This document shows positions 7,843 to 14,926 of a stretch of 25,248 bases of DNA, one piece after another. The notes under the pieces are model-generated. The model searched no databases, was not told the origin of the DNA, and worked only from the letters and a program-made list of their open reading frames with translations. Source of the stretch: JAFAGX01 sp035623255 (lineage in GTDB: Bacteria; Acidobacteriota; Terriglobia; Terriglobales; Acidobacteriaceae); the NCBI GenBank assembly GCA_035623255.1, contig DASPTU010000019.1, forward strand, positions 1-25,248, given 5' to 3'. Made by a program: the position numbers and the translations under genes. Each line of letters starts with the position of its first letter. Position 1 is the stretch's first letter.

Positions 7843-9066
7843 TTAGTTCCGTTTGCGCAAGAAGGCCGGCACGTCGAGATCGGACTGCTCGAAGTTGGCG
7901 ATCATCGCAGTGCGCATCGCATCCAGCCCATCAGGAGCTGCGGTGACCGGCTGCGCAGCTGCTGCTCCGTCCATCACCATGGGCGGTGGAGGCGGCGGCA
8001 ATGGGTCGACTTCTGATTCAGCTTCAGGGAAATCCTGCTCCCGGCGCGATGTGAATGTGGTTTGTGCCTCCAACCTGCGGCGGCGCACGTCGGAATCCTT
8101 GAAGCCGGTGGCGATGACGGTAATCTTCACCGAATCCTTCATTTTCTCGTCCATAACAGCGCCGAAGATAATGTTGGCATCTTCGTCTGCGGCGCTTTGG
8201 ATGATGGTGCAGGCTTCCTGGACTTCGGCGAGTTTGAGTGAAGCGGAGCCGGTGATGTTGATGAGAATACCGCGCGCTCCATCGATGGCCCCGGCTTCAA
8301 GCAGCGGTGAAGCAATTGCTTTCTGAGCAGCCTCAGTTGCACGCCTCGCACCATTCGCCGTAGCCGTGCCCATCACGGCGTAACCCATACCTGACATGAT
8401 GGCCTTCACGTCAGCAAAATCGCGGTTGATGATGCCGGGGATCGTGATGATGTCGGATATGCCCTGCACCCCTTGACGAAGGATATCGTCGGCTACTCGG
8501 AAGGATTCAAAGAAGCCGGCATCCTGCGCCACCGCCAACAATTTCTCGTTAGGGATGACGATGGTGGTGTCGACGGTTTCCATAAGCTCAGCAATGCCGC
8601 GGTCGGCTTGCGACATGCGGCGCTTACCCTCGAAGGCAAATGGCTTGGTAACCACCGCAACGGTGAGCGCGCCCATTTCGCTGGCCAGGGATGCAATGAT
8701 CGGCGCCGCGCCGGTACCCGTGCCGCCGCCGAGGCCGGCGGTGACAAAAACCATATCGGCGCCTTCGAGAGCCTCAATGATCTTGTCGGAATCTTCAAGC
8801 GCAGCCTTGCGCCCGACCTCGGGATTGGCCCCAGCTCCCAGACCGTTGGTCAGTTTCACACCCAGCTGGATCTTCATGGGTGCGCGTGACATGCGCAAAG
8901 CCTGGAGATCGGTGTTTGCGGTAATGAACTCGATGCCTTCGACGCCGGCATCGATCATGCGGTTCACGGCGTTGCCACCGCCTCCACCCACCCCGATGAC
9001 TTTGATTTTGGCATCGTTGCGGGCCTCTTCGTTGAAGCTGATGCGAATATCATTTTCCTTTTTCAT
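7843..9066 (-). CDS. ftsZ: Cell division protein FtsZ
   Basis: FtsZ is the tubulin-like GTPase that polymerises into the cytoplasmic Z ring. The 407-residue protein has the N-terminal nucleotide-binding fold (IKVIGVGGGGGNAVNRM, from residue 21), the tubulin signature GGGTGTG at 113-119 and the catalytic T7 loop NRDFAD at 214-219. The FtsZ C-terminal domain follows, then a proline-rich linker with a run of seven prolines, and the conserved tail DLDVPAFLRKRN that binds FtsA. Start choice: an in-frame extension to 9147 exists, but its extra residues come from an intergenic repeat. The ATG at 9066 has GGAGT a few bases upstream and gives the usual MKKEN-like beginning. It is 61 bases downstream of ftsA and is followed by a strong terminator. 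Confidence 0.98.
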   Translation of the reverse strand: MKKENDIRISFNEEARNDAKIKVIGVGGGGGNAVNRMIDAGVEGIEFITANTDLQALRMSRAPMKIQLGVKLTNGLGAGANPEVGRKAALEDSDKIIEALEGADMVFVTAGLGGGTGTGAAPIIASLASEMGALTVAVVTKPFAFEGKRRMSQADRGIAELMETVDTTIVIPNEKLLAVAQDAGFFESFRVADDILRQGVQGISDIITIPGIINRDFADVKAIMSGMGYAVMGTATANGARRATEAAQKAIASPLLEAGAIDGARGILINITGSASLKLAEVQEACTIIQSAADEDANIIFGAVMDEKMKDSVKITVIATGFKDSDVRRRRLEAQTTFTSRREQDFPEAESEVDPLPPPPPPMVMDGAAAAQPVTAAPDGLDAMRTAMIANFEQSDLDVPAFLRKRN

Positions 9067-9100
9067 GTCGACTCCGGCGTAGATTGGCGTCCACTCTTGC

Positions 9101-9128
9101 TGACCCCTGACTCCCGACTGCTGACTCT
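9101..9128. repeat. Degenerate heptamer tandem repeat between ftsA and ftsZ
   Basis: Four consecutive seven-base units (TGACCCC, TGACTCC, CGACTGC, TGACTCT) fill about half of the ftsA-ftsZ spacer and run to the edge of the ftsA stop codon. Similar CAGTTCT/CAGTTGC units lie between the E1 and penicillin-binding-protein genes at about 6303-6316. Confidence 0.6.
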
Positions 9129-10348
9129 CAGGCTCCCTTTCGAGCAAACAGATTCACTAACTTCGAACTCCAGCGCGTATCTTGCATTCCCCGCGCCAAG
9201 CGCGAACGATGTCCATAAAAGACCATTCCCAGCGCAGTGGCATATTCCGGCTCAGCAAGGCTTGCCGGCATTCTCGCGAGTGGCATAGGCCAGGACAGTC
9301 GCACCGGTCGGCGCAACACCGATTCAGCCACATCCACGATGCCGGCCAACCTCGAAGCGCCGCCACTGAGCACGATCCCGCCTACGCAAACGTCGAAAGT
9401 GCCGCTCTGGCGCAGGTTGTCGCGAACCATTTCAAACAGTTCACGGGCGCGGGGCTCGAGAATCTCGCCGATCATGCGCTGCGAGATCAATCGCGATGGG
9501 CGGTCTCCGACGGAGGGGACTTCGATTTCATTCGCCTCCGGGATCAGGGTAACGACCACATTGCCGTATGCTTTCTTAATTTTCTCGGCATCGGCCAGAG
9601 GCGTACATAATCCGACAGAAAGATCGCTGGTAAAGTGATCGCCACCGATGGGAATGACGGCACTGTGAATGACGGCGCCTTCCTGAAAAACGATCAAGCT
9701 GGTGGATCCCGCGCCCATTTCCACGAGACAGGCGCCCAGTTCGCGTTCGTCATTGCGGAGCACAGAATCGGCGCAGGCCAAGGGTTCGAAAACGGTGTCG
9801 TCCACGTGCACGCCGGCGCGATTGACTGCGGTGATGACATTCTGCGTCGCGGCTGTGGCGGCGGTCACCATGTGGACACGAACTTCCAGTCGCATAGCCA
9901 TCATGCCGAGCGGGTCATGTACCCCGCTTTGCTGGTCGAGAATGAATTCCTGCGGCAACAGGTGAAGAATTTCACGGTCGGCAGGAAGAGAAATGGCCCG
10001 GGCCTTGTCAACCGCTGAGCGAATTTCTTCGCGGGCGATCTCACGGGCGCGGGTACCAAAACTGAGTCCGCCATGGGCGTTGACCCCGCGCACATGTGTC
10101 CCAGCCACACCGATAAGGGCGTGCTCGATAGGAGCGCCACTCACATCCTCGGCTTGCTCGACTGCTTTCTGAATCGACGCGATGGCCTTCTCCAAATCCA
10201 CGATGATTCCCTTGCGCGAGCCCCGCGATTCAGCAAGCCCGTGCCCGCGATAGCGCAAGCCGCTATCGCTGGCTTCCGCCACGAGCACACAAGTTTTTGC
10301 ACTTCCTACATCGATCGCTGTGATAAAACTCCGGTACTGATTACCCAT
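9128..10348 (-). CDS. ftsA: Cell division protein FtsA
   Basis: FtsA is the actin-like ATPase that tethers FtsZ to the inner membrane and recruits later division proteins. The 406-residue sequence has the actin-family phosphate 1 motif AIDVGSAKTCVLVAE (about 11-25), phosphate 2 LVEMGAGSTSLIVF (about residue 210) and the adenosine motif GGIVLSGGASRLAGI (about residue 340). The 1C/SHS2 domain lies between the first two motifs (EHALIGVAGTHV onward). The C terminus RWSSKLVNLFARKGA is an amphipathic helix suited to membrane binding. Its ATG lies only two bases after the ftsQ stop, so translation is probably coupled. Length is normal for the family. Confidence 0.97.
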   Translation of the reverse strand: MGNQYRSFITAIDVGSAKTCVLVAEASDSGLRYRGHGLAESRGSRKGIIVDLEKAIASIQKAVEQAEDVSGAPIEHALIGVAGTHVRGVNAHGGLSFGTRAREIAREEIRSAVDKARAISLPADREILHLLPQEFILDQQSGVHDPLGMMAMRLEVRVHMVTAATAATQNVITAVNRAGVHVDDTVFEPLACADSVLRNDERELGACLVEMGAGSTSLIVFQEGAVIHSAVIPIGGDHFTSDLSVGLCTPLADAEKIKKAYGNVVVTLIPEANEIEVPSVGDRPSRLISQRMIGEILEPRARELFEMVRDNLRQSGTFDVCVGGIVLSGGASRLAGIVDVAESVLRRPVRLSWPMPLARMPASLAEPEYATALGMVFYGHRSRLARGMQDTRWSSKLVNLFARKGA

Positions 10349-10350
10349 CC

Positions 10351-11601
10351 CTACTGCTGCCCCTTGAGAATTGCCGGACTCGGTTTCTTCAACCTGGAAG
10401 TGGCGCTTACTGCTGGTTTCTGGTTTGCAGCTCGCGTTGTAGTGATCGCCGCAGGCGCAGTGACAGCGTCGTTTGACGTGAGCTGCTTTCCCGCTGCTTT
10501 TCCGTGCCGATGCTTCACGACGCGCTTCGCCGGAACAGTTTTCGGCGAAGAGTTCTTTGCCGCGGCAGATGATTTCGTGACGTCGTGTTCAATAAGAGCG
10601 GCGGGCTTTACGCCGGCCGCCATGGCAGCACGGACAGCTGCGGGCGACATCGCCGACTGTCTGGCCGTACCCTGCAAGTCGGGATTGACCACGATCTGAT
10701 GTTCGTAACGCAAATCAACGGAATCCAGCCTCGCAAACTGGCGCCGCCATTCCTGTACGTGGGTCACGTAAATTTTGAAACGGTCCAGGAAGTCGGATGC
10801 GCCCAGGTGAACCAAAACCGGGCCAGCGGAATCGTCAGCCGTGATCTTGACGTCGTCGGGATCAGAAAGATCAACCTCGCTGAGACTCTGAGAATAGTGC
10901 GCACCCGTCGAATCGAGCTCCGCGATCAACTGGTTGTAGGTCTTCATTCGCAGCGCCCGCATGGATTGAGGCTCGGCGAGGCTCATTCCGAGGACCACTG
11001 GAAAAGAGAACTTTTTTTTGCCCGCGACCGGGAGATCCATCAAAACGCCGTTGCTATCGATCAGGAAAATCCTGGAACCGATCCGCGCGAAGGCCACGGG
11101 TGTGCGCTCGTGGATTTCTATCTTGAGGCGGTTAGGCACAAAGCGCATCACGCTTGCCGATTCAACTCTGGCAACCTGCTCGAGCTGCTTTTTTCGCAGG
11201 GCCAGCGGAACATAGAAAACGTTGCGGCCAATATCGCCACCCATGACTTCAATGATTTGTGATCGGGGCACATCTTCGAGGCCAGTGATTTCTATGTCAT
11301 CACTTGACTCGACGCGGAACCTCCATGAGTGTTCACCGTAGTGATAGGCAGCAGCCACCGTCACACTGCCTAGAAACAAGATGACCGTGGCCAGGAGGGC
11401 CCAGCCAAGGTAAGTGGCAGCCTTCTTCGAGAGAGAGTTCCGGCGCACAGAAACGCGCTTCTGCGCGCGGAGGAAAGGTGATTCCTCCTCCACATCCAAG
11501 TCGACCAGACGCGCGTCGTCGAGTGCAGCGCGGACTGGCTCGTCGGAATATGGATACAACTCTTCCTGCGAGATGGTGGAACTGGCCTTCCGCGCCATCA
11601 A
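10351..11601 (-). CDS. ftsQ: Cell division protein FtsQ with a long basic tail
   Basis: FtsQ/DivIB is a bitopic protein that links the Z ring to the septal wall machinery through FtsB and FtsL. The sequence has a cytoplasmic N-terminal region (1-61), one membrane helix (about 64-87), a POTRA domain (about 98-168, ending FVPNRLKIEIHERTPVA) and the FtsQ beta domain (about 170-305, including the IDSNGVLMD segment). After residue 310 comes a tail of roughly 100 residues rich in alanine, lysine and threonine, unusual for FtsQ, which normally ends near the beta domain. Two ATGs in a row occur at 11601 and 11598; neither has a strong Shine-Dalgarno. It is first in the ftsQ-ftsA-ftsZ run, and the usual mur or ddl genes are absent upstream. 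Confidence 0.93.
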   Translation of the reverse strand: MMARKASSTISQEELYPYSDEPVRAALDDARLVDLDVEEESPFLRAQKRVSVRRNSLSKKAATYLGWALLATVILFLGSVTVAAAYHYGEHSWRFRVESSDDIEITGLEDVPRSQIIEVMGGDIGRNVFYVPLALRKKQLEQVARVESASVMRFVPNRLKIEIHERTPVAFARIGSRIFLIDSNGVLMDLPVAGKKKFSFPVVLGMSLAEPQSMRALRMKTYNQLIAELDSTGAHYSQSLSEVDLSDPDDVKITADDSAGPVLVHLGASDFLDRFKIYVTHVQEWRRQFARLDSVDLRYEHQIVVNPDLQGTARQSAMSPAAVRAAMAAGVKPAALIEHDVTKSSAAAKNSSPKTVPAKRVVKHRHGKAAGKQLTSNDAVTAPAAITTTRAANQKPAVSATSRLKKPSPAILKGQQ

Positions 11602-11707
11602 CCCAGGTCAGTTGTCGTCAGCGAATCGCGGAGCGGAATAAATATAACTGCTTTTTGTGAATTGAGATAGACCAAGTTTGGTGCTTTTTGCACAAGCCCA
11701 TCGGCCA

Positions 11708-12235
11708 TCAATTTCGCTTCCGTTTTTTGCGCGCCGCTTTGGCGATTGCTTCGACCTGTGCCACGTGATTCAGGTCGTGTCCGGCAAACATGCGCACCAT
11801 ATGGGCGATCGTTTCCTTGCCGCGCTCGGAATGCATGCCGTAGTTCTCCCACAATTCTTTGGGGAGTGCCTTGAGCATACGCAGATTGTTCTCGCGAAGT
11901 ACGCGGAACGTCTCCAGCGAAACCTTCGGATCACGCTTTGAGTACACAAAGGTTTCCGCCCAGACGTCCTGATCGAAGGCCTGGATCGGGACACCGTTGC
12001 TCCCGATGACCAGCCGCATCCGCCAACTCGCGACCAGCTCCCCGTCTGCCAGGTGAGCCAGAATTTCTGCGATTGACCATTTGCTCGGTTCGGGGCGACG
12101 CGTGAGTTGGGGTTTGCTCAGGGATTGGATCGCTTTTTGCAACCGTCGAGGCGTCTCCTGCTGTACCCGGAGTGGTTCCCTGCCATTGAGATTACTGATG
12201 ATGCGCTGAGTGTACTGCTGAGGGGTTTCCTGCAT
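11708..12235 (-). CDS. DinB-superfamily protein
   Basis: This 175-residue protein fits the DinB/YfiT four-helix metalloenzyme superfamily, whose members include thiol-dependent transferases and damage-inducible proteins. The metal-binding histidines are visible: His61 in KWSIAEILAHLADGE, and His153 and His157 in AGHDLNHVAQVE. A very basic end (KAARKKRKRN) closes the protein. An in-frame extension to 12349 exists, but the ATG at 12235 has a strong GGAGG four bases upstream, so I choose it. It precedes ftsQ on the same strand with a 106-base gap, so the two may or may not share a transcript. The thiol cofactor and substrate are not inferable. Confidence 0.85.
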   Translation of the reverse strand: MQETPQQYTQRIISNLNGREPLRVQQETPRRLQKAIQSLSKPQLTRRPEPSKWSIAEILAHLADGELVASWRMRLVIGSNGVPIQAFDQDVWAETFVYSKRDPKVSLETFRVLRENNLRMLKALPKELWENYGMHSERGKETIAHMVRMFAGHDLNHVAQVEAIAKAARKKRKRN

Positions 12236-12480
12236 GGAGCCTCCGCAAAGAAAATGGAATATTAGTTTGACTGTCGGCACGGGTCGACGGAAGCAACGAA
12301 ATTTCGCGAGGTGCGTGCAAGTGACTGCCCGCAAGCCGCCGAGGAACAACTTTTCCGCTAGCCTTCTGCCGGAACTACGCGTGATTCCGGCGCCGTACCT
12401 TCGTCATCTAATGGGGTGTTTGACTTCCCGACCTGCGGAACCTAGTCTGGAAGTGGATCTTTGAGGGCCTATCCCGAAAT
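12236..12480. other. Divergent intergenic region between the DinB-family gene and ssrA
   Basis: This holds the DinB-family gene's Shine-Dalgarno on the minus strand and the ssrA promoter candidate on the plus strand. No further gene is supported. Confidence 0.5.
12420..12448 (+). promoter_or_regulatory. Promoter candidate for ssrA (tmRNA)
   Basis: TTGACT (12420-12425), a 17-base spacer and TAGTCT (12443-12448) lie about 30 bases before the mature tmRNA 5' end, leaving a short leader that RNase P would remove. The -35 is good; the -10 matches the consensus at only three positions. Confidence 0.5.
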
Positions 12481-12850
12481 GGGGGCGTCACGGCTTCGAC
12501 GGAGATGCTTGCGGCCAAGAGGCATGCCGGGGTGCACACACCCGCAATCGCGTGCAAAACTAGAAATGCCACACCTGAAATGGCATTCGCTGCTTAATTA
12601 ATTAAGTAGCCGTCCTCCGCGGCTTTGCCTGCGGGCTGCGGAAGGGCGTCGCACAGCGGGCTGGTGCCATCAACTACGTCTGGGTTGAGGGGACGAGATC
12701 TTCAGACTAGCGGAGCGCGTTTCTTGTCCGTTCTGAGCGCGAGCCGCGAACGTCCTGGGGTAATGCCCAGGGCATGAACGCCGACTAAGCATGTAGGCTC
12801 TTGACCAGTAACATTTTCGGACGCGGGTTCGACTCCCGCCGCCTCCACCA
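12481..12850 (+). ncRNA. ssrA: Transfer-messenger RNA (tmRNA)
   Basis: tmRNA rescues stalled ribosomes with SmpB by adding a degradation tag. The 5' end GGGGGCGTCACGGCTTCGAC has the classical tmRNA start, and the 3' end has the tRNA-like T arm (GGGTTCGACTCCC) and an encoded CCA. The first seven bases pair with CGCCTCC near the 3' end (one G-U pair) to form the acceptor stem. The tag reading frame most probably resumes at GCC (12568) and stops at TAA (12595-12597), giving ATPEMAFAA, nine residues with the usual AA ending. The resume codon is inferred from the frame and the Ala rule. The RNA is about 370 bases, a normal one-piece tmRNA. Confidence 0.97.
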
Positions 12851-12957
12851 GTTCATATCTCCCGGATCGTTCGCAACGCTTAGGATTTCGGCAGAGGACT
12901 CCCGCTGCGCTCACGGCCGCTGAACGCCTCAACTTCGCCCCGCGCCGCCTCCACCAG
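12837..12957. repeat. Direct repeat of the tmRNA 3' end (possible attachment-site scar)
   Basis: The 15 bases CGCCGCCTCCACCAG, spanning the tmRNA 3' end (12837-12851), recur exactly at 12943-12957. The 91 bases between hold no gene and include a fragment (12899-12935) resembling dispersed repeat sequence found again before rpmE. The 3' ends of tmRNA genes are common targets of tyrosine integrases, but no integrase is present here. Confidence 0.6.
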
Positions 12958-12972
12958 ATCTCAGCCTCCGAT

Positions 12973-13398
12973 TCAAAAGAATTGCGAGTCGAGCGAGGCA
13001 ATAAACTGAATGCCGGGTACGATTTTGCCAGTCAGATTCTTATCATTGGTCAAGAAGAGATCAGTCTTCGCCTGCGCGGCGCAGGCCAGATGAATTGCAT
13101 CCGCGGGAGGAATAGCCAAGGTTCCGCGGATCCGACCGTAGAGATCGGCAGTGTCACTCGTAAAGGGGACGATCTCAGAAACTGCGCTACTCAGTAAGCG
13201 CTTGATCTCATGAGCAGCCTTAATATTGCCCAGTCGATACGGCCCCGCCAGAACTTCTCCTATTGTGAAGGCGCTGGTAATCAGCTGGTCTCCGCGTTCT
13301 TCCATGCGAGCGCGAATCGCACCGACACGTTCTGCGAACTGGGCATTGTTCTCCAGCCAATAGATGAAGAGCATCGTGCCCCAATAGATTCGGCTCAC
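12973..13398 (-). CDS. PIN-domain protein of VapC type lacking the first catalytic Asp
   Basis: PIN-domain toxins are Mg-dependent ribonucleases that usually cut tRNA or rRNA. This 141-residue protein has the PIN layout: strand 1 RIYWGTMLFIYWLEN, then Glu48 in TSAFTIGEVLAGP, Asp100 in PPADAIHLACAAQA and Asp119 in LFLTNDKNLTG. In active members the first strand carries Asp (YxDTxxxIY), but here the codon is GGC, giving Gly7. GAC would restore Asp by one base change. The protein may therefore be inactive or weakened. The start is GTG at 13398, forming a GTGA overlap with the stop of the upstream partner gene, the usual antitoxin-toxin arrangement. It ends 15 bases from the duplicated tmRNA end. 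Confidence 0.85.
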   Translation of the reverse strand: MSRIYWGTMLFIYWLENNAQFAERVGAIRARMEERGDQLITSAFTIGEVLAGPYRLGNIKAAHEIKRLLSSAVSEIVPFTSDTADLYGRIRGTLAIPPADAIHLACAAQAKTDLFLTNDKNLTGKIVPGIQFIASLDSQFF

Positions 13399-13793
13399 TT
13401 ATTCTCCCGTGCATCATAAAAACTATCTCGCTGGGCCCTTGCATAGCGCTCGCCGCCCCCTAACTCTGCAAAAACATCTTTCAGCGCCCCGCGGAGACGC
13501 ATCCAAGGGTCCTCTTTTGTAGAGAAAGGCATTTCGTCGATAAATTCGTAGGTGTAAGTAACAGTCGTACTCATACCTGAGTTGGGGCCAGTTCTTTCAA
13601 CTAACTGCAGATTGTTCTGTTGTAGGAATTCGCGACTCTTCAGCGCACTACAGACCGCTGGTGTGCGACCGCTCATCCGCAGCTCACGAACTACATCGCC
13701 TGCCCTGATCGAAAACCGCTTCTCGTGTCGGCGTCGCGCCGGAAGGACATACGCTTCTTTTCCGTACATTCTGATCCGATCTGCGTCTCTCAT
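13395..13793 (-). CDS. Putative antitoxin partner of the PIN-domain gene
   Basis: I do not recognise the family. This basic 132-residue protein lies directly upstream of the PIN gene and overlaps it by four bases (GTGA), so its position argues for an antitoxin role. It is longer than typical VapB proteins and shows no AbrB, RHH or Phd signature. The middle part, FSIRAGDVVRELRM followed by TPAVCSALKSREFLQQNN, reads like a helix-turn-helix or winged-helix DNA-binding fold, which would fit autoregulation. An in-frame extension to 13880 exists, but its extra residues are a translation of the pentanucleotide repeat. ATG 13793 has AGGTGG about eight bases upstream and is preferred. Confidence 0.7.
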   Translation of the reverse strand: MRDADRIRMYGKEAYVLPARRRHEKRFSIRAGDVVRELRMSGRTPAVCSALKSREFLQQNNLQLVERTGPNSGMSTTVTYTYEFIDEMPFSTKEDPWMRLRGALKDVFAELGGGERYARAQRDSFYDARENK

Positions 13794-13813
13794 AACTGGC
13801 CCACCTAGAGCAA

Positions 13814-13854
13814 GAATAGAATAGAATAGAATGAAGTGGAGTGGAATAGAATAG
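13814..13854. repeat. Pentanucleotide tandem repeat upstream of the PIN operon
   Basis: About eight five-base units, AATAG with variants AATGA and AGTGG, run through this stretch, 20 to 60 bases before the start of the putative antitoxin. Read on the minus strand the array gives repeated TATTCT, each resembling a -10 hexamer. Confidence 0.8.
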
Positions 13855-13895
13855 CATACTATGTAATTGCTAGTGAGCATTTATCTACCACAGTC

Positions 13896-13924
13896 TTGAC
13901 GAGTGCTTCGTCAGCGGGCATGAT
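13896..13924 (+). promoter_or_regulatory. Promoter candidate for the zinc-ribbon membrane protein
   Basis: TTGACG, a 17-base spacer and CATGAT stand about 110 bases before the ATG at 14037. The -35 overlaps a TGACGA-GTGCT-TCGTCA inverted repeat that could be an operator or a chance palindrome. Confidence 0.35.
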
Positions 13925-14036
13925 GTGCGCCAAGATAGCGACTTGGGGCAATTCTCTCATCATCGACCCCTATTTTGCGCCGAGCTAGGGCCAAGCCCCT
14001 CAAACAGTTGCATTCGGTCGCTCGGGAAGGAAGACT

Positions 14037-14693
14037 ATGCCGACATTTTGCAGCAATTGCGGAGGCAAGCTCGAAGCAGGCGTAAAGTTCTGCGCGCAAT
14101 GCGGGCAAACCGTAACCAATGCTCAAGCCCCAGCAACGCCGCCCGTCGCACCACCACCTGCGGGCGGTGGGGGTGCTATCAAGGTCATTGTCGTGATCCT
14201 GGGGGTGATCGCTTTCATTATGTTGTTGGCGGCGGGCAGCTGCCTCTACATCGGATACCGAATCAAGAAACGCGCCCACGAGTTTGCGGGAAACTACGCG
14301 CCATACCAAGGCAAGAAGGATGCCTGTGCACTGGTGACGGAGGCGGAAGTAAGCCAGGCGTTCAAAATGCCGGTGGCAAGTGTCACCGGCAGCGGTTCCC
14401 ATTGCGAGTTCAAGTTCGCTGGAAACGACCAGCGTGAGGTCGCCATGAGCGTCACCTGGGAGGGCGGCGCTATGCTTATGAAAATTACCCACGGCGCCAT
14501 GAAGCAGGTCGGCGCTGGAATGGATACCTTTACGCCAGTGCCGGGATTGGGAGACGAGGCCTACGTCGAGCCCATGGGTTCAGGGTTGATGATCCGCAAG
14601 GCTGATGTGTTGGTGAATATCGATCTGCGTTTGGCCGGCAACGACGCCCAGGCAGCGAAACTCATTGGATCGAAAATCGCCGGCCGATTATGA
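14037..14693 (+). CDS. Zinc-ribbon membrane protein
   Basis: This 218-residue protein starts with a zinc ribbon (Cys5, Cys8, Cys19, Cys22), followed by a proline/glycine-rich linker and one membrane helix (about 47-75). The remaining part, from about residue 76, forms a globular domain that would lie outside the cytoplasm, with cysteines near residues 96 and 121 that could pair. The topology resembles other zinc-ribbon/one-helix bacterial proteins whose roles are unknown. The start is well supported: GGAAGGAAG lies a few bases before the ATG. It stands alone on the plus strand, with rpmE 233 bases downstream. Confidence 0.85.
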   Translation: MPTFCSNCGGKLEAGVKFCAQCGQTVTNAQAPATPPVAPPPAGGGGAIKVIVVILGVIAFIMLLAAGSCLYIGYRIKKRAHEFAGNYAPYQGKKDACALVTEAEVSQAFKMPVASVTGSGSHCEFKFAGNDQREVAMSVTWEGGAMLMKITHGAMKQVGAGMDTFTPVPGLGDEAYVEPMGSGLMIRKADVLVNIDLRLAGNDAQAAKLIGSKIAGRL

Positions 14694-14926
14694 AGGTGCT
14701 GTTAGGCAGTCGTGCAGTCTGAATAAGGAAGCGAGCCAAACGCGTGATGCAATGGGCTCCCTCGTTGCACTCGGGATCTCGGCGCGCGGCTCAGGCGTCG
14801 CGCAACTGCCTCAACTTCGCTGCGCAAACAGCGCTTCCTCACGATGACACCGAGTTGTTGCAACGGGTTGCGGAGTCCTTTAGGCAGCCTTTAGAATCAA
14901 ATGTTCACGAAGGGGTTCAAGAGATC
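14694..14926. other. Leader and spacer upstream of rpmE
   Basis: No gene is supported. The stretch 14757-14826 resembles a dispersed sequence type, sharing GCCTCAACTTCGC with the segment downstream of tmRNA (12926-12938). The rpmE promoter candidate is in the last 60 bases. Confidence 0.45.
14868..14897 (+). promoter_or_regulatory. Promoter candidate for rpmE
   Basis: TTGCGG (14868-14873), an 18-base spacer and TAGAAT (14892-14897, five of six consensus positions) lie about 30 bases before the rpmE ATG, leaving a very short leader that contains AGGGG. Confidence 0.5.

Noticed and set aside
9067..9147. N-terminal extension of ftsZ
   Set aside because: The added residues come from the heptamer repeat and spacer; the ATG at 9066 has a good Shine-Dalgarno.
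12702..13001. Minus-strand open frame of 99 codons across the tmRNA
   Set aside because: It is antisense to ssrA, and its VEAAGVEPAS segment is the usual artefact of translating tRNA-like 3' ends.
13794..13880. N-terminal extension of the PIN partner gene
   Set aside because: The extra residues are a translation of the pentanucleotide repeat.
13911..14492. Minus-strand open frame of 193 codons
   Set aside because: It overlaps the well-supported zinc-ribbon membrane protein on the other strand and has no family likeness.
14744..14926. N-terminal extension of rpmE
   Set aside because: L31 begins at MKAAIHP; the extension would cover the promoter candidate and has no L31 likeness.
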